From the NCBI GenBank assembly GCA_902780385.1, contig CACZFF010000016.1:30880-94879 (forward strand): a stretch of 64,000 nucleotides of DNA, read 5' to 3'. Each line of letters starts with the position of its first letter. The stretch's first letter is position 1. Below the pieces are notes generated by a model. It saw nothing but the letters and a program-made list of their open reading frames with translations, did not search any database and had not been told where the DNA came from. The position numbers and the translations under genes are program-made. Source of the DNA: an uncultured Lachnospiraceae bacterium. GTDB lineage: Bacteria; Bacillota; Clostridia; Lachnospirales; Lachnospiraceae. Of the stretch, positions 16,882-25,679 are shown one piece after another.

Positions 16882-18615
16882 TTATTTTTCCTCCATTGTC
16901 ACATAGTAGAATTCGAGATTCTGAAAGGGCAGATCGACTGCCTGTATATGGTAAAACGCATTGTTTTTCTGCTTGGAATAATGATAATCCCGAAGCGCCG
17001 CAGTGGTAAAGAATATATTGTTTGCCTGCACAGCTGAAAGATATCTGCCGTATCGCCCCAAAAAATGTGTAAGGTCGACCCGCATGTAGCCTTTCCGGTC
17101 CGAACTGTCTGCCTCAGCCACCTGCTTATAGATCATTTCATTGGCGATATGCCTCTGCTTGGTCCGACCTTCATCCCCATAGACAATAGTATCTCCTGTC
17201 AAAAGCTGTATATATAAAGCATTGTTCTCAGGATAGGAGCTCAAAACCTCAAAAATCCCTTCCCGGACATAAAGGATCACTCTGCTCTGCGGGGTAATAA
17301 AGGTAAAGACACGATTCTGTTTAATGATCTGGGATTCGAGAGAAAAATCATTTCCGTCAATGTTCAGTATAAACAGATCGGGATCGTAGATATAATGCAG
17401 GTTGGTATCCTGACGGATCAGGCTCCTCAGATCGGTGATCTGCCCGGGAAGCTTTGCCAGCGCATACTCTCCTATCAGATCGGGATGCATTTGGCAGACA
17501 TAATCCAGTGCATCAGGTCTGGGGTAAGCATGTCCCGGAATATTCCAGAGTTCATACAGTTCTTTCTGCAGAAGGCAGGTGTAGCTCCGCGCGCGTTTCT
17601 GCTGCCGCTTCACGAAGGGACATCCTGTCCTGCACAGATACAGATATTGGCAGTTTCCGCAGGCTTCATCAAAGCCGCAGGATGCATGAACCTCCCGGAT
17701 CTTCTGCGCCCCGGTCTCCATGATGCTGCGCATACTGTCCTGGTAGATATTCCCGTAATAGAAATCGGGATTCTTCTGTCCCCGGACACAGGAATAGATA
17801 TCTCCGTTCCTCTCCAGAAGATAGAATTTCTCCCCGCAGTTGACACAGTTGGTACAGTAGTCCGGCCCGAACTCTCTAAACCAGGCGCCCTTCAGCCCTT
17901 CCTCCAGTTCAGTCCCCTCAAATGCATCCCGGATCCCGCGGAAAAACTGCAGCTGCTCCTCTTCTGTGAGAGCATGCAGAAGGCTGCTGCTGTTTTCAAA
18001 GCCGATCATGAAGTTGAAATCCAGCATATCCAGACAGGTATTGCGATGCAGATACCAGATATCTTCAATCACCTCATCGATCCGCTCGAGATGCTCCCGG
18101 AAGATCGTTGCGGAAACTTTTTTATGGCTGGGCAGATCAGCCAGAAGAGCCACATTGGAGAGGATCTGATCCAGCGTGTCCTTACCGTCCTTTCCGACCC
18201 TGTATTGTCTGTGCAGGGACAAAGGCAGATCAATGCTGCCGCTCACCGAGACCCCGTATTCACGGACAGCGTCCATATGCCGGTCCAGGGCCAGGAGATT
18301 TGTCTTTATGTGAGGCTGACCGACCCGAAAGCCTGCGCCGGTCAAAAGGCCTCTGTTTTTCTCATAATATTCTGAAATATATGCAATTATGTCCCTAAAG
18401 TCCCCGGCATCCAGACAGGTCACTTCGCCGCCGTGCAGAGAAATATTAAAAGGAATAATGTCCTCCTGCCTGCACTTGTCCACTGCATAGACGAGAGTTT
18501 CCAGGGCAGAGTGTCCGGTCCGCAGATCTTTTGTCTCATCCTCCAGATAGCAGTAGCTGCAGGCCATATTGCATGCCATGGTAGGAACATAAAGCAAATG
18601 TATATAAGTATTCAT
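16882..18615 (-). CDS. radical SAM/SPASM domain protein, putative peptide maturase
   Basis: A 577-residue radical SAM enzyme. The SAM cluster cysteines are Cys15, Cys19 and Cys22 in CNMACSYCYLE. A SPASM-type cysteine-rich part follows (CTNCVNCGEKFYLLERNGDI, then CGNCQYLYLCRTGCPF and a later Cys), as in enzymes that modify ribosomal peptides or sulfatases. The last about 200 residues (from LRSLIRQDTNLHYIYDP) do not match a domain I know and may bind the substrate. AGGGAT lies before the ATG. It starts 12 bases after the LRR gene and abuts the asparagine-tailed gene, so these are one transcript. Family membership is sure; the substrate is inferred. Confidence 0.9.
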   Translation of the reverse strand: MNTYIHLLYVPTMACNMACSYCYLEDETKDLRTGHSALETLVYAVDKCRQEDIIPFNISLHGGEVTCLDAGDFRDIIAYISEYYEKNRGLLTGAGFRVGQPHIKTNLLALDRHMDAVREYGVSVSGSIDLPLSLHRQYRVGKDGKDTLDQILSNVALLADLPSHKKVSATIFREHLERIDEVIEDIWYLHRNTCLDMLDFNFMIGFENSSSLLHALTEEEQLQFFRGIRDAFEGTELEEGLKGAWFREFGPDYCTNCVNCGEKFYLLERNGDIYSCVRGQKNPDFYYGNIYQDSMRSIMETGAQKIREVHASCGFDEACGNCQYLYLCRTGCPFVKRQQKRARSYTCLLQKELYELWNIPGHAYPRPDALDYVCQMHPDLIGEYALAKLPGQITDLRSLIRQDTNLHYIYDPDLFILNIDGNDFSLESQIIKQNRVFTFITPQSRVILYVREGIFEVLSSYPENNALYIQLLTGDTIVYGDEGRTKQRHIANEMIYKQVAEADSSDRKGYMRVDLTHFLGRYGRYLSAVQANNIFFTTAALRDYHYSKQKNNAFYHIQAVDLPFQNLEFYYVTMEEK

Positions 18616-18627
18616 GCTTTATCCCTA

Positions 18628-19545
18628 TCAATAAAAGACCACTTTTGTAGGGCTTTCCTTGAAGGCCTTTTCGTTTATCTGAGTACCTAAGCGTATTCTG
18701 ACTGTTCTCAAGCAGTAACACCGGCGGAAAGCAGAGCTTCCGATGGAATTGACTGTACTGGGAATCGTCACTTGCTGCAGACTTTCACAGTCACAGAAAG
18801 CATGTCCGCCGATTCTGTAGACGCCCTCAGGGATATCGATCTCCTCAAGGTTCCTGCATCTCTCAAACGTGGAGCCGCGGATCTCTGTGATCCCGGTAGG
18901 AAGGGTGATATGCTTAAGGCTGTTCATATCCATGAACACATTTCCGCGGATCGCGGTAACCGCCTGCCCCTTATATGTTTCGGGTATGACAACCGTATCA
19001 TCCGGAATAAGTGCCATGGTATAATAGCGGAGCGCATATCCCTGATCTGATGCCTTTTCAAAAATCATGTGCGGCCGCATAAACAGCAGACAGGAAACCA
19101 CTGCGACCGCCAGCAGGGGCGACACCGCAAACAGGAGATTTCTCAGTCCTTTTTTCGCTCCGCTCACCTGACTGATCAGAATATTATCCAGGTTATCGTC
19201 CGGCCGCTTAATGACCTCACGGACCAGATACCTCTGCAGATTCTGTCTGTGGAAAAAGATCAGATAGAACAGGATCTCTCCAGCAATTAAAATGAATATA
19301 TAGAAATTATGATAGAGGGCGAAAAATACGATCTCAAGGAAAGCAGCTGCCGCAAGTACAAAAGATGCAGCCAGTTTTCTTTTTGATATTTCACTGGTTT
19401 CATAACCCTGCAAATGATTCTTTGAGAGAAAGACCTCTACATACCGGGTGAGCAGCTTTAACCCTGTCGCATCAGCTCGTATATTTTCAAATATTTCCTG
19501 CTTCTCCTCCTCATCCAAAGGGGCTGCAAGTACTGGTTCATTCAT
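18628..19545 (-). CDS. membrane protein with BspA-type leucine-rich repeats
   Basis: About 305 residues. The first half has hydrophobic segments (KLAASFVLAAAAFLEIVFFA, FYIFILIAGEILFYLIFF, LLFAVSPLLAVAVVSCLLF); the second half is a short LRR_5 domain of three to four repeats such as LKHITLPTGITEIRGSTFER and LEEIDIPEGVYRIGGHAF, probably outside the cell. Such repeats bind proteins or surfaces. I prefer the ATG at 19545, nine bases after GGAGG; an ATG six bases earlier is too close. It is the first gene of the radical SAM unit. Whether it takes part in export or display of the modified product is only a guess. Confidence 0.82.
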   Translation of the reverse strand: MNEPVLAAPLDEEEKQEIFENIRADATGLKLLTRYVEVFLSKNHLQGYETSEISKRKLAASFVLAAAAFLEIVFFALYHNFYIFILIAGEILFYLIFFHRQNLQRYLVREVIKRPDDNLDNILISQVSGAKKGLRNLLFAVSPLLAVAVVSCLLFMRPHMIFEKASDQGYALRYYTMALIPDDTVVIPETYKGQAVTAIRGNVFMDMNSLKHITLPTGITEIRGSTFERCRNLEEIDIPEGVYRIGGHAFCDCESLQQVTIPSTVNSIGSSAFRRCYCLRTVRIRLGTQINEKAFKESPTKVVFY

Positions 19546-19681
19546 ATTCATTGTCCTCCGACCACTTTATATAATCTATAAAAATCCAAATATCCAGGGT
19601 AAAGCATTGATTATATGCCGCACCTGTTTCATCAATAACGACATTGTATCATAAAAATCAAAAAATATACAATTTCCAGCT

Positions 19682-19930
19682 CTGCATGCTCTACATGCTC
19701 TGCAAATTGCCACAATCTGCATGTTCTGCAAACCGTCCACACTCTGCATGCTCTGCAAACCGGCCATACCCTGCATGTTCTGCAAACCGGCCATCCCCTG
19801 CATGTTCTGCAAACCGTCCACACTCTGCATGCTCTGCAAACCGGCCACACCCTGCATGCTCTGCAAACCGGCCACACCCTGCATGCTCTGCAAACCAGCC
19901 ACACCCTGTATGCTCTCCAAACTCGGGAGC
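19682..19930. repeat. 27-bp minisatellite between divergent genes
   Basis: Eight copies of a 27-base unit (CTGCATGCTCTGCAAACCGG plus CCACACC) start at 19717, 19744, 19771, 19798, 19825, 19852, 19879 and 19906, preceded by shorter 9-base fragments. Several frames on both strands are open because the period is a multiple of three, but no frame has a ribosome site or a plausible protein. The array lies upstream of both the LRR gene (minus) and trpB (plus). Confidence 0.92.
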
Positions 19931-20011
19931 TGAAGAAGGCTTACCGGGCAGCTGATCAGCTGAAATGACCTTCTCAGCTAATGCAAAGGTTTCACATTAC
20001 ATACTCTTTCT

Positions 20012-20041
20012 TTGGGCAGAAACGGAAATCTGTGGTATAAT
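20012..20041 (+). promoter_or_regulatory. probable trpB promoter
   Basis: TATAAT at 20036-20041 with TTGGGC at 20012-20017, an 18-base spacer, 36 bases before the trpB ATG. No T-box or leader peptide was recognised. Confidence 0.55.
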
Positions 20042-20076
20042 TCTCAAAAAATATCCATTCAGAAAGGCAATACAAC

Positions 20077-21336
20077 ATGAACAAATATCGCGATTACGAC
20101 AACTATCTGAAGGAATATCCCTCTCAGGACGGATACTTTGGCAAATACGGCGGCAATTATCTTGACGACCCGGAACTGATCAAGGCTTTCAATGAGTATG
20201 CAGAGGCTTATAACACGATCGCCCAGTCCGCGCAGTTTATCGCGGAGCTCCGCCGCATCCGCAAAGATTTCCAGGGCCGTCCCACACCGGTCTACCACTG
20301 CCAGAATCTTTCCAACCTGCTAGGCAGAACTCAGATCTATCTTAAGCGTGAAGATCTCAACCACACGGGTGCCCATAAGCTCAACCACTGCATGGGCGAA
20401 GGTCTCCTTGCAAAATATATGGGCAAAAAGAAACTCATCGCCGAGACCGGGGCAGGCCAGCACGGCGTTGCACTTGCAACTGCAGCTGCCTATTTCGGAC
20501 TTGAGTGCGACATCTATATGGGCGAAGTCGATATCGCCAAACAGGCTCCCAATGTGACACGTATGAAGCTCCTCGGCGCAAACGTCGTTCCGGTCAGCTT
20601 CGGGCTCAAGACCCTCAAAGAGGCAGTTGACGCCGCATTCATGGCTTATTCCAAAGAATACAAAGACGCTGTCTACTGCATCGGCACTGCCGCAGGCCCC
20701 CACCCCTTCCCGCTGATGGTCCGCGACTTCCAGTACTGCATCGGAGAAGAAGCCAGGGCTCAGTTTATCGAACAGACCGGACATCTTCCGGACCAGGTGG
20801 CAGCCTGTGTCGGCGGCGGTTCCAACTCCATCGGTATGTTCACACCCTTCCTGGCAGATCCTGTCGAGCTCATCGGCGTTGAGCCTCTGGGCCGCGGCCC
20901 CAGGCTGGGCGACAATGCCGCTTCCATCACCTACGGCACAGAAGGCATCATGCACGGCTTCAAGAGCATCATGCTGGCCGATGAAAACGGCGATCCCGCC
21001 CCGGTCTATTCCAATGCCAGCGGCCTCGATTATCCCGCCGCAGGCCCCGAACACGCACTGCTGCACGAGATGGACCGCGTCAAATATACAACCGTCGATG
21101 ACGAGGACGCCATTGAGGCCCTCTTCCTTCTCTCAAGACACGAGGGAATCATCCCCGCGATCGAGAGCTCTCACGCCCTGGCCTACGCTATCCGTGTCGC
21201 CAGGACCGGTGTCACCGGTTCCGTTCTCGTCAACCTCTCCGGCCGAGGCGACAAAGACCTCGACTTCGTCGTTCAACAGTACGGCTACGGCAACGAATTC
21301 CTTGAGAAACTGGCTGCCAAACGCGCTGGGAAATAA
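20077..21336 (+). CDS. trpB: tryptophan synthase beta chain
   Basis: PLP enzyme that joins indole and serine to make tryptophan. 419 residues with the PLP lysine at Lys101 in HTGAHKLNH, the [10 protein letters not shown] motif, [11 protein letters not shown] phosphate loop, and the C-terminal [10 protein letters not shown]. No trpA or other trp gene is adjacent, so it is a stand-alone copy; such copies may work with a distant TrpA or salvage free indole. A possible link is the indolepyruvate oxidoreductase encoded 4 kb away, but this is speculation. The gene has its own promoter and terminator, and its 3' end including the stop is tandemly repeated. Confidence 0.97.
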   Translation: MNKYRDYDNYLKEYPSQDGYFGKYGGNYLDDPELIKAFNEYAEAYNTIAQSAQFIAELRRIRKDFQGRPTPVYHCQNLSNLLGRTQIYLKREDLNHTGAHKLNHCMGEGLLAKYMGKKKLIAETGAGQHGVALATAAAYFGLECDIYMGEVDIAKQAPNVTRMKLLGANVVPVSFGLKTLKEAVDAAFMAYSKEYKDAVYCIGTAAGPHPFPLMVRDFQYCIGEEARAQFIEQTGHLPDQVAACVGGGSNSIGMFTPFLADPVELIGVEPLGRGPRLGDNAASITYGTEGIMHGFKSIMLADENGDPAPVYSNASGLDYPAAGPEHALLHEMDRVKYTTVDDEDAIEALFLLSRHEGIIPAIESSHALAYAIRVARTGVTGSVLVNLSGRGDKDLDFVVQQYGYGNEFLEKLAAKRAGK

Positions 21337-21430
21337 ACGCATGGAAGCCGCAAAAGGAGACGGCAAACGTGCCGGGGATTAAACGCATAGAAGCCACAGA
21401 AGGAGACGGCAAACGTGCTGGGAAATAAAG
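21316..21430 (+). repeat. 46-bp tandem repeat spanning the trpB stop codon
   Basis: Copies start at 21316 (inside trpB), 21362 and 21408 (partial). Each begins GGCAAACGTGCTGGGAAATAA or a close variant, that is the last codons AKRAGK plus stop. The unit is not a multiple of three. Confidence 0.93.
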
Positions 21431-21475
21431 TATAAAAGCATGCTCCAGTGCTGTAGCCAAACCTGAGAAATATAA

Positions 21476-21520
21476 AGAAGCGCACACCCGATGAAACGCC
21501 AGGTATGCGCTTCTTTTTTT
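21476..21520 (+). terminator. trpB terminator
   Basis: AGAAGCGCA pairs with TGCGCTTCT (21506-21514) and is followed by a run of T. Confidence 0.85.
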
Positions 21521-21580
21521 CTGTCACAATAAAACGAGGCTGTTTCATTAATGCGTGACCTTGCACTTCCAGATCCGATA

Positions 21581-22260
21581 TGTCGCTTCGTTTTTTCGCG
21601 GCATGCGTGACCTTTTACTTGCCACCGCCTCCGGTCGCTTCACTCCCTCTGCCACAGTAGTGATCTTTTATTATTTCGACGCCAATGTCGCTTCGTTTTT
21701 TCGCGGCATGCGTGACCTTTTTCCTGCCACTGCATCCGGTCGCTTTGCTCCCTCTGCCACAGTAGTGATCTTTTATTATTTCGACGCCAATGTCGCTTCG
21801 TTTTTTCGCGGCATGCGTGACCTTTTTCCTGCCACCGCCTCCGGTCGCTTCACTCCCTCTGCCACAGTGGTGATCTTTTACTATCTCGACGCATATGTCG
21901 CTTCCTTTCTTCGCGGCATGCGTGACCTTTTTCTTGCCACCGCCTCCGGTCGCTTTGCTCCCTCTGCCACAGTAGTGATCTTTTATTATTTCGACTCCTC
22001 TGTCGCTTCAATTCTTCGCGGCATGCGTGACCTTTTTCCAACCACGGCCTCCGGTCGCTTTGCTCCCTCTGCCACAGTAGTGATCTTTTACCATTTCGAC
22101 TCCTATGTCGCTTCCTTTCTTCGCGGCACGCGTGACCTTTTTCTTGCCACCGCCTCAGGTCGCTTTGCTCCCTCTTCTACAGTGGTGATCTTTTACTATT
22201 TCGACGACTATGTCGCTTCAATTCTTCGCCGCATGCGTGACCTTGGGCTTCCGGATCTGG
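21581..22260. repeat. 105-bp tandem array, copy 1
   Basis: Six full 105-base units start at 21581, 21686, 21791, 21896, 22001 and 22106, and a shortened one at 22211. Each contains TGTCGCTTC, a GGCATGCGTGACC core, GGTCGCTTTGCTCCCTCTGC and AGTGATCTTTTA. A plus-strand frame of 280 codons stays open only because the period is a multiple of three. Read on the minus strand each unit ends LASK followed by two stops. The same unit recurs at about 39.3-39.9 kb. No gene is supported in 21337-22508. Confidence 0.95.
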
Positions 22261-22336
22261 AATATCGCCTCTCTTTCCACGGCATGCATGCAATCGAAAG
22301 CTATCTGTTAAGGTGCACACAAAATCCGAAAAAGAA

Positions 22337-22364
22337 CGGGATGACAGCATACGCTGTCATCCCG
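22337..22364. terminator. perfect 12-bp-arm hairpin at the end of array 1
   Basis: CGGGATGACAGC and GCTGTCATCCCG pair perfectly around ATAC. A related hairpin follows array 2 (39943-39972), with a shared tail similar to CATATTTTAAGGG. It may be a terminator or part of the repeat cassette. Confidence 0.6.
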
Positions 22365-22508
22365 CGCTCCAAAAACCATATTTTAAGGGGATACTGATCA
22401 GCAGACCTACCAGAAAATGCAGTATCTACATTTTTACATATATTTCATGTATATATGTTTCCATAAATATTCATTTGAACAAAATCTGAATAAGATTGGC
22501 AAAATAGA

Positions 22509-23378
22509 CTACAGTTCGCGCATCCATTCGGGACGGTAGCGGTGTCTGGCTTTGGCATCCTCGAGCTGCTCCAGCATCTCAGGAATATCATCATTGAAGA
22601 CGCCGGCCAGGGACACATAATTGGAGGCGTGATTGGAGCGGAAAATGGTGCCCGGGGAATCGATCGCGTTCAGGAAAATCTCTGTCTCCTCCACAGTCTG
22701 GTCCGCTGTCAGCAGCCTTCTCTCACCGCGCAGAACTTCCTGGGCCATGGGAGAATCCTCGCGCAACTGCAGGGAAAGGATCGCGGCATATTCCGGATTC
22801 ATCTCGTTGATCAGCTTAGCGCTCCCCAGGGCGTGCTTTTCCATGCCCTCGGGTCCGCCCAGGCCTGAGATCAGGGTCACGGATGTCTTGATCCCGCAGC
22901 GCTTGAGCTTGCGGCCTGCCTCGATCAGCTCCTCGGCGGTCTGCCCTTTCTTGATCTGGAGCAGGATCTCGTCATCACCGGACTCCGCGCCCAGATAGAC
23001 CATCTCCAGGCCCGCCTGCGCAAGCGCCTTCAGTTCCTCTTCAGACTTGCGGAGCACGTCCGAAGCAGTTCCATAGGCCGTCACGCGTTCCACATTGGGA
23101 AAATGGTCTTTCACATAAGCCAGAAGTTCCAAGAGAAGCGGTGTCTTTACGATCAGGGCATCTCCGTCCGCAAAAAAGACCCTGCGCACATATTTGCCGT
23201 ACTCAATGCTGCATTCCTCAAGATCCGCAAGGATCTCTTCTCTCTTTCTGATGCGGAACTGCTTGCCCGTATACATGTGGCAGAAAGTACATGTATTGTG
23301 CGAACACCCAATCGTAACCTGTATGATCAGACTCCTTGCCTCGCTTGGCGGTCTGTAAACATCTCCCTCGTACTGCAT
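22509..23378 (-). CDS. radical SAM protein of unknown function
   Basis: A 289-residue radical SAM protein. The cluster cysteines are Cys25, Cys30 and Cys33 in CSHNTCTFCHM, a CX4CX2C spacing rather than the usual CX3CX2C. VRRVFFADGDALIV and YLGAESGDDEILLQIKKG are typical of the Elp3/MiaB-like barrel (the latter contacts SAM). No TRAM or B12 domain is present, so it is the short form common in Firmicutes and anaerobes. The substrate is unknown. It lies downstream of paaK on the same strand with a 175-base structured gap, so an operon link is uncertain. Confidence 0.88.
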   Translation of the reverse strand: MQYEGDVYRPPSEARSLIIQVTIGCSHNTCTFCHMYTGKQFRIRKREEILADLEECSIEYGKYVRRVFFADGDALIVKTPLLLELLAYVKDHFPNVERVTAYGTASDVLRKSEEELKALAQAGLEMVYLGAESGDDEILLQIKKGQTAEELIEAGRKLKRCGIKTSVTLISGLGGPEGMEKHALGSAKLINEMNPEYAAILSLQLREDSPMAQEVLRGERRLLTADQTVEETEIFLNAIDSPGTIFRSNHASNYVSLAGVFNDDIPEMLEQLEDAKARHRYRPEWMREL

Positions 23379-23444
23379 TCTCTAGTCACTTCCTCTTTCT
23401 GAGATTTATTCTGAAAAACGATTTATGGTTTGTTTACGGACGCA

Positions 23445-23531
23445 GCAGACCGCAAGCGGTCTGCATCAAATGTCCGCAAATGTCCGCAAATGCCCGGGCG
23501 GGCCCGGTATTTGATGAACTGCTTCGCAGTT
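23445..23531. other. cluster of three hairpins between paaK and the radical SAM gene
   Basis: Three consecutive inverted repeats: GCAGACCGC/GCGGTCTGC (23445-23464), CATCAAAT/ATTTGATG (23464-23516) enclosing GTCCGCAAAT repeats, and AACTGC/GCAGTT (23517-23531). It may be a terminator cluster, a structured RNA or a REP-like element. Confidence 0.5.
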
Positions 23532-23553
23532 TATTGCCGCTTTGACTCACTGT

Positions 23554-24789
23554 TTATTCGTACCTCTCGTCGATGACGCGTTTGGTCTTCTTTTCACTTC
23601 TGGGCAGGACGCCGATCTCAACGACCTTGACGAGCGGTGTGAAGCCAATCACGGATTTGACCTTCCTGGCGATGCTGTCCGCGAGCTTGAGGAACTCTAC
23701 GTCGCCGGTGGTCTCGACGTAGATACGCATGGTATCCTTGCCGTCCAGATGAGAGATACGGATCTGGTATTCGCTGGAGACCTCGGGGAACTGGTGGAGC
23801 ACTTCCTCGATCTGGGCAGGGAATACATTGACGCCCTTGATCTTCATCATGTCATCGGTGCGGCCCTTGATGATATCGATGCGGGGCCAGCAGCGTCCGC
23901 AGGTGCACTTCTCGGGAATGATCCTGGAGAGGTCATGAGTCCTGTAACGGATCAGGGGAGCGCCCTCCTTGACCAGGGTCGTGATGACGATCTCGCCCCA
24001 CTCTCCGTCCGGAAGCGGCTTGAGGGTAACGGGATCAATGATCTCCAGATAGAGATAATCATCCCAGTAGTGCATGTACTCGCTCTCGCTGCAGTTGATG
24101 CCGATGCCGGGGCCGTAAATTTCGGTCAGACCATAGATATCATAGAGCTCGATTCCCAGGATACTGCTGATACGTTCGCGCATGGCCTTGCCCCAGCGCT
24201 CGGATCCGATGACGCCCTTTTTGAGCATGATCTTGTCCCTGATACCGCGCTTTTCAATCTCCTCTGCCAGAAGAAGGGCATAGGAGGATGTGGAGCAGAG
24301 GACGGTGGACTTCATGTCCTGCATCATCTGGATCTGCTTGTTGGTATTTCCGGGGCCCATAGGGATGGCCATGGCGCCCAGCTTCTCACAGCCGTTCTGG
24401 AAGCCGATGCCGGCAGTCCACAGACCATAGCCGGGCGTGATCTGGATGCGGTCTTTGTTGGTGATGCCCGCCACTTCGTAGCAGCGCTTGAACATCTCAC
24501 CCCAGTCGTCGACGTCCTTGGCGGTGTAAGGAATAATGACGGGAAGGCCTGTTGTTCCTGATGAAGAGTGGATCCTGACGATCTCCTCCTCGGGCGCTGT
24601 CATCAGTCCCAGCGGGTAAGCATCGCGCAGGTCGCTTTTTTCGGAAAAAGGAAGATTCTCAAACTCTTCCGCTGAATGGACGCTGGTAATGTTCTTTTCC
24701 ATCAGCTTTTTGCCGTAAAAGCTTCCTGCGTTTACGAGCGCATTGATCCTGTCGTTTACCTGAGCCAACTGTTTTTCATTAATTTTCAT
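23554..24789 (-). CDS. paaK: phenylacetate-CoA ligase family protein
   Basis: AMP-forming aryl-CoA ligase, 411 residues, slightly shorter than aerobic PaaK (about 435). The ATP loop is IHSSSGTTGLPVIIPYT; IYGLTEIYGPGIG and the C-terminal KGRTDDMMKIKGVNVFPAQIEEVL are conserved. A CTCGRCWPR segment is typical of the anaerobic and archaeal type. It follows iorA-iorB on the same strand after 293 bases. Homologues next to iorAB are common in anaerobes that handle aryl acids; it would activate phenylacetate or indoleacetate, or work in reverse on the CoA ester made by IorAB. A GAGGGG site precedes the ATG. Confidence 0.9.
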   Translation of the reverse strand: MKINEKQLAQVNDRINALVNAGSFYGKKLMEKNITSVHSAEEFENLPFSEKSDLRDAYPLGLMTAPEEEIVRIHSSSGTTGLPVIIPYTAKDVDDWGEMFKRCYEVAGITNKDRIQITPGYGLWTAGIGFQNGCEKLGAMAIPMGPGNTNKQIQMMQDMKSTVLCSTSSYALLLAEEIEKRGIRDKIMLKKGVIGSERWGKAMRERISSILGIELYDIYGLTEIYGPGIGINCSESEYMHYWDDYLYLEIIDPVTLKPLPDGEWGEIVITTLVKEGAPLIRYRTHDLSRIIPEKCTCGRCWPRIDIIKGRTDDMMKIKGVNVFPAQIEEVLHQFPEVSSEYQIRISHLDGKDTMRIYVETTGDVEFLKLADSIARKVKSVIGFTPLVKVVEIGVLPRSEKKTKRVIDERYE

Positions 24790-25082
24790 ACATAATCCCC
24801 TCTACAGCACGGGAAAACATTCAAAAACGCATTTTGAAATACATTTGGAAATACATTCGAAAATGCTTTCCTCCGCTGTCAGAAAAATAAATCCGGCTCA
24901 GCCTGTCTCAGTTCAGTTATTTACTAAAAAAGAAAAATACAGCAGGTGAAACTTAAATAAATGATGGACCGGCCATAAGCCATAGCTGTAAGTCAAAGCA
25001 GTAAATCAAAGCTGTAAGCAGTGAATCCTCTGACTGATCTGCAGATTGATCTACTGACTGATCTACTGACTGATCTGCAGCC
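24790..25082. repeat. intergenic region with short degenerate repeats
   Basis: No gene seen. Repeats of CTGACTGATCTA (25028-25080) start right after the iorB stop, and repeats of AAGTCAAAGCAGTAAATCAA lie before them; near 24808-24865 ACATTTGGAAATACATTCG-like words recur. These could be decayed gene-end duplications. Confidence 0.6.
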
Positions 25083-25679
25083 TTACCGGGCCTGATAAAA
25101 GCCGAAGGCCTTCAGATTCATTTCCATGAAGGCCGGTTTGATCAGGCGGTCCATGGCTTTTTTGATGTCGTCTTCCGTAAGTCCGATCTCTCCTGTGCGG
25201 ATGGCAGCTCCCAGAAGGACCATGTTCAGGATCCTGGGGGAGCCAAGCTCGTCGATAGCGGCTTGTCCGTCGACAACAAGGAGCTTTTCAGGGGCAAGGT
25301 TTTCCCTGAGGTAGGCGATCATTTCAGTCCCGTCGTAGGAGGAGCCGGTCAGGGTCGCGGTAGTGGGTTTGACCGGCCTGCAGTTTGTGATCACAGTTCC
25401 GCCGGGCTTGAGGTAGTGCAGCATGCGGACGGTCTCGCCGGGCTCAAAGCCCAGGATCACATCTGCCTGCCCGCTGCGCAGCAGGGGCGCGTGCATGGAA
25501 TCTCCGATCCGCAGATTACTGAAAACGTTTCCGCCGCGCTGAGCCATGCCGATGGTCTCGGCACTCATGACACGCAGGCCTTTTTCCATGGCAGCCGCCG
25601 CGATCAGCTTGGAGGCGAGGACGGTACCCTGTCCGCCGACGCCGCAGAGAACGATATTTTTATTGATAGAATTACTCAT
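25083..25679 (-). CDS. iorB: indolepyruvate ferredoxin oxidoreductase, beta subunit
   Basis: The gamma-domain type subunit (198 residues) of the aryl-pyruvate:ferredoxin oxidoreductase. VLCGVGGQGTVLASKLIA at the N-terminus is the family hallmark, with SAETIGMAQRGGNVFSNLRIG after it. Its ATG overlaps the iorA stop (ATGA), so the two subunits are translationally coupled. Together they convert indolepyruvate, phenylpyruvate or hydroxyphenylpyruvate to the arylacetyl-CoA, passing electrons to ferredoxin in the cytoplasm. Confidence 0.95.
   Translation of the reverse strand: MSNSINKNIVLCGVGGQGTVLASKLIAAAAMEKGLRVMSAETIGMAQRGGNVFSNLRIGDSMHAPLLRSGQADVILGFEPGETVRMLHYLKPGGTVITNCRPVKPTTATLTGSSYDGTEMIAYLRENLAPEKLLVVDGQAAIDELGSPRILNMVLLGAAIRTGEIGLTEDDIKKAMDRLIKPAFMEMNLKAFGFYQAR

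Noticed and set aside
19576-19920. A 114-codon minus-strand frame with MQGVAGLQS repeats
   Set aside because: Other frames through the minisatellite are open as well; no ribosome site and no constraint visible.
19682-19930. CRISPR array
   Set aside because: The repeats are directly adjacent with no unique spacers; no cas genes are present.
21555-22397. A 280-codon frame through the 105-bp array
   Set aside because: Open only because the period is divisible by three; no ribosome site, and the same unit in array 2 is broken by 52-base units.
23542-24561. A 339-codon plus-strand frame opposite paaK
   Set aside because: Antisense to a gene with complete adenylate-forming motifs.
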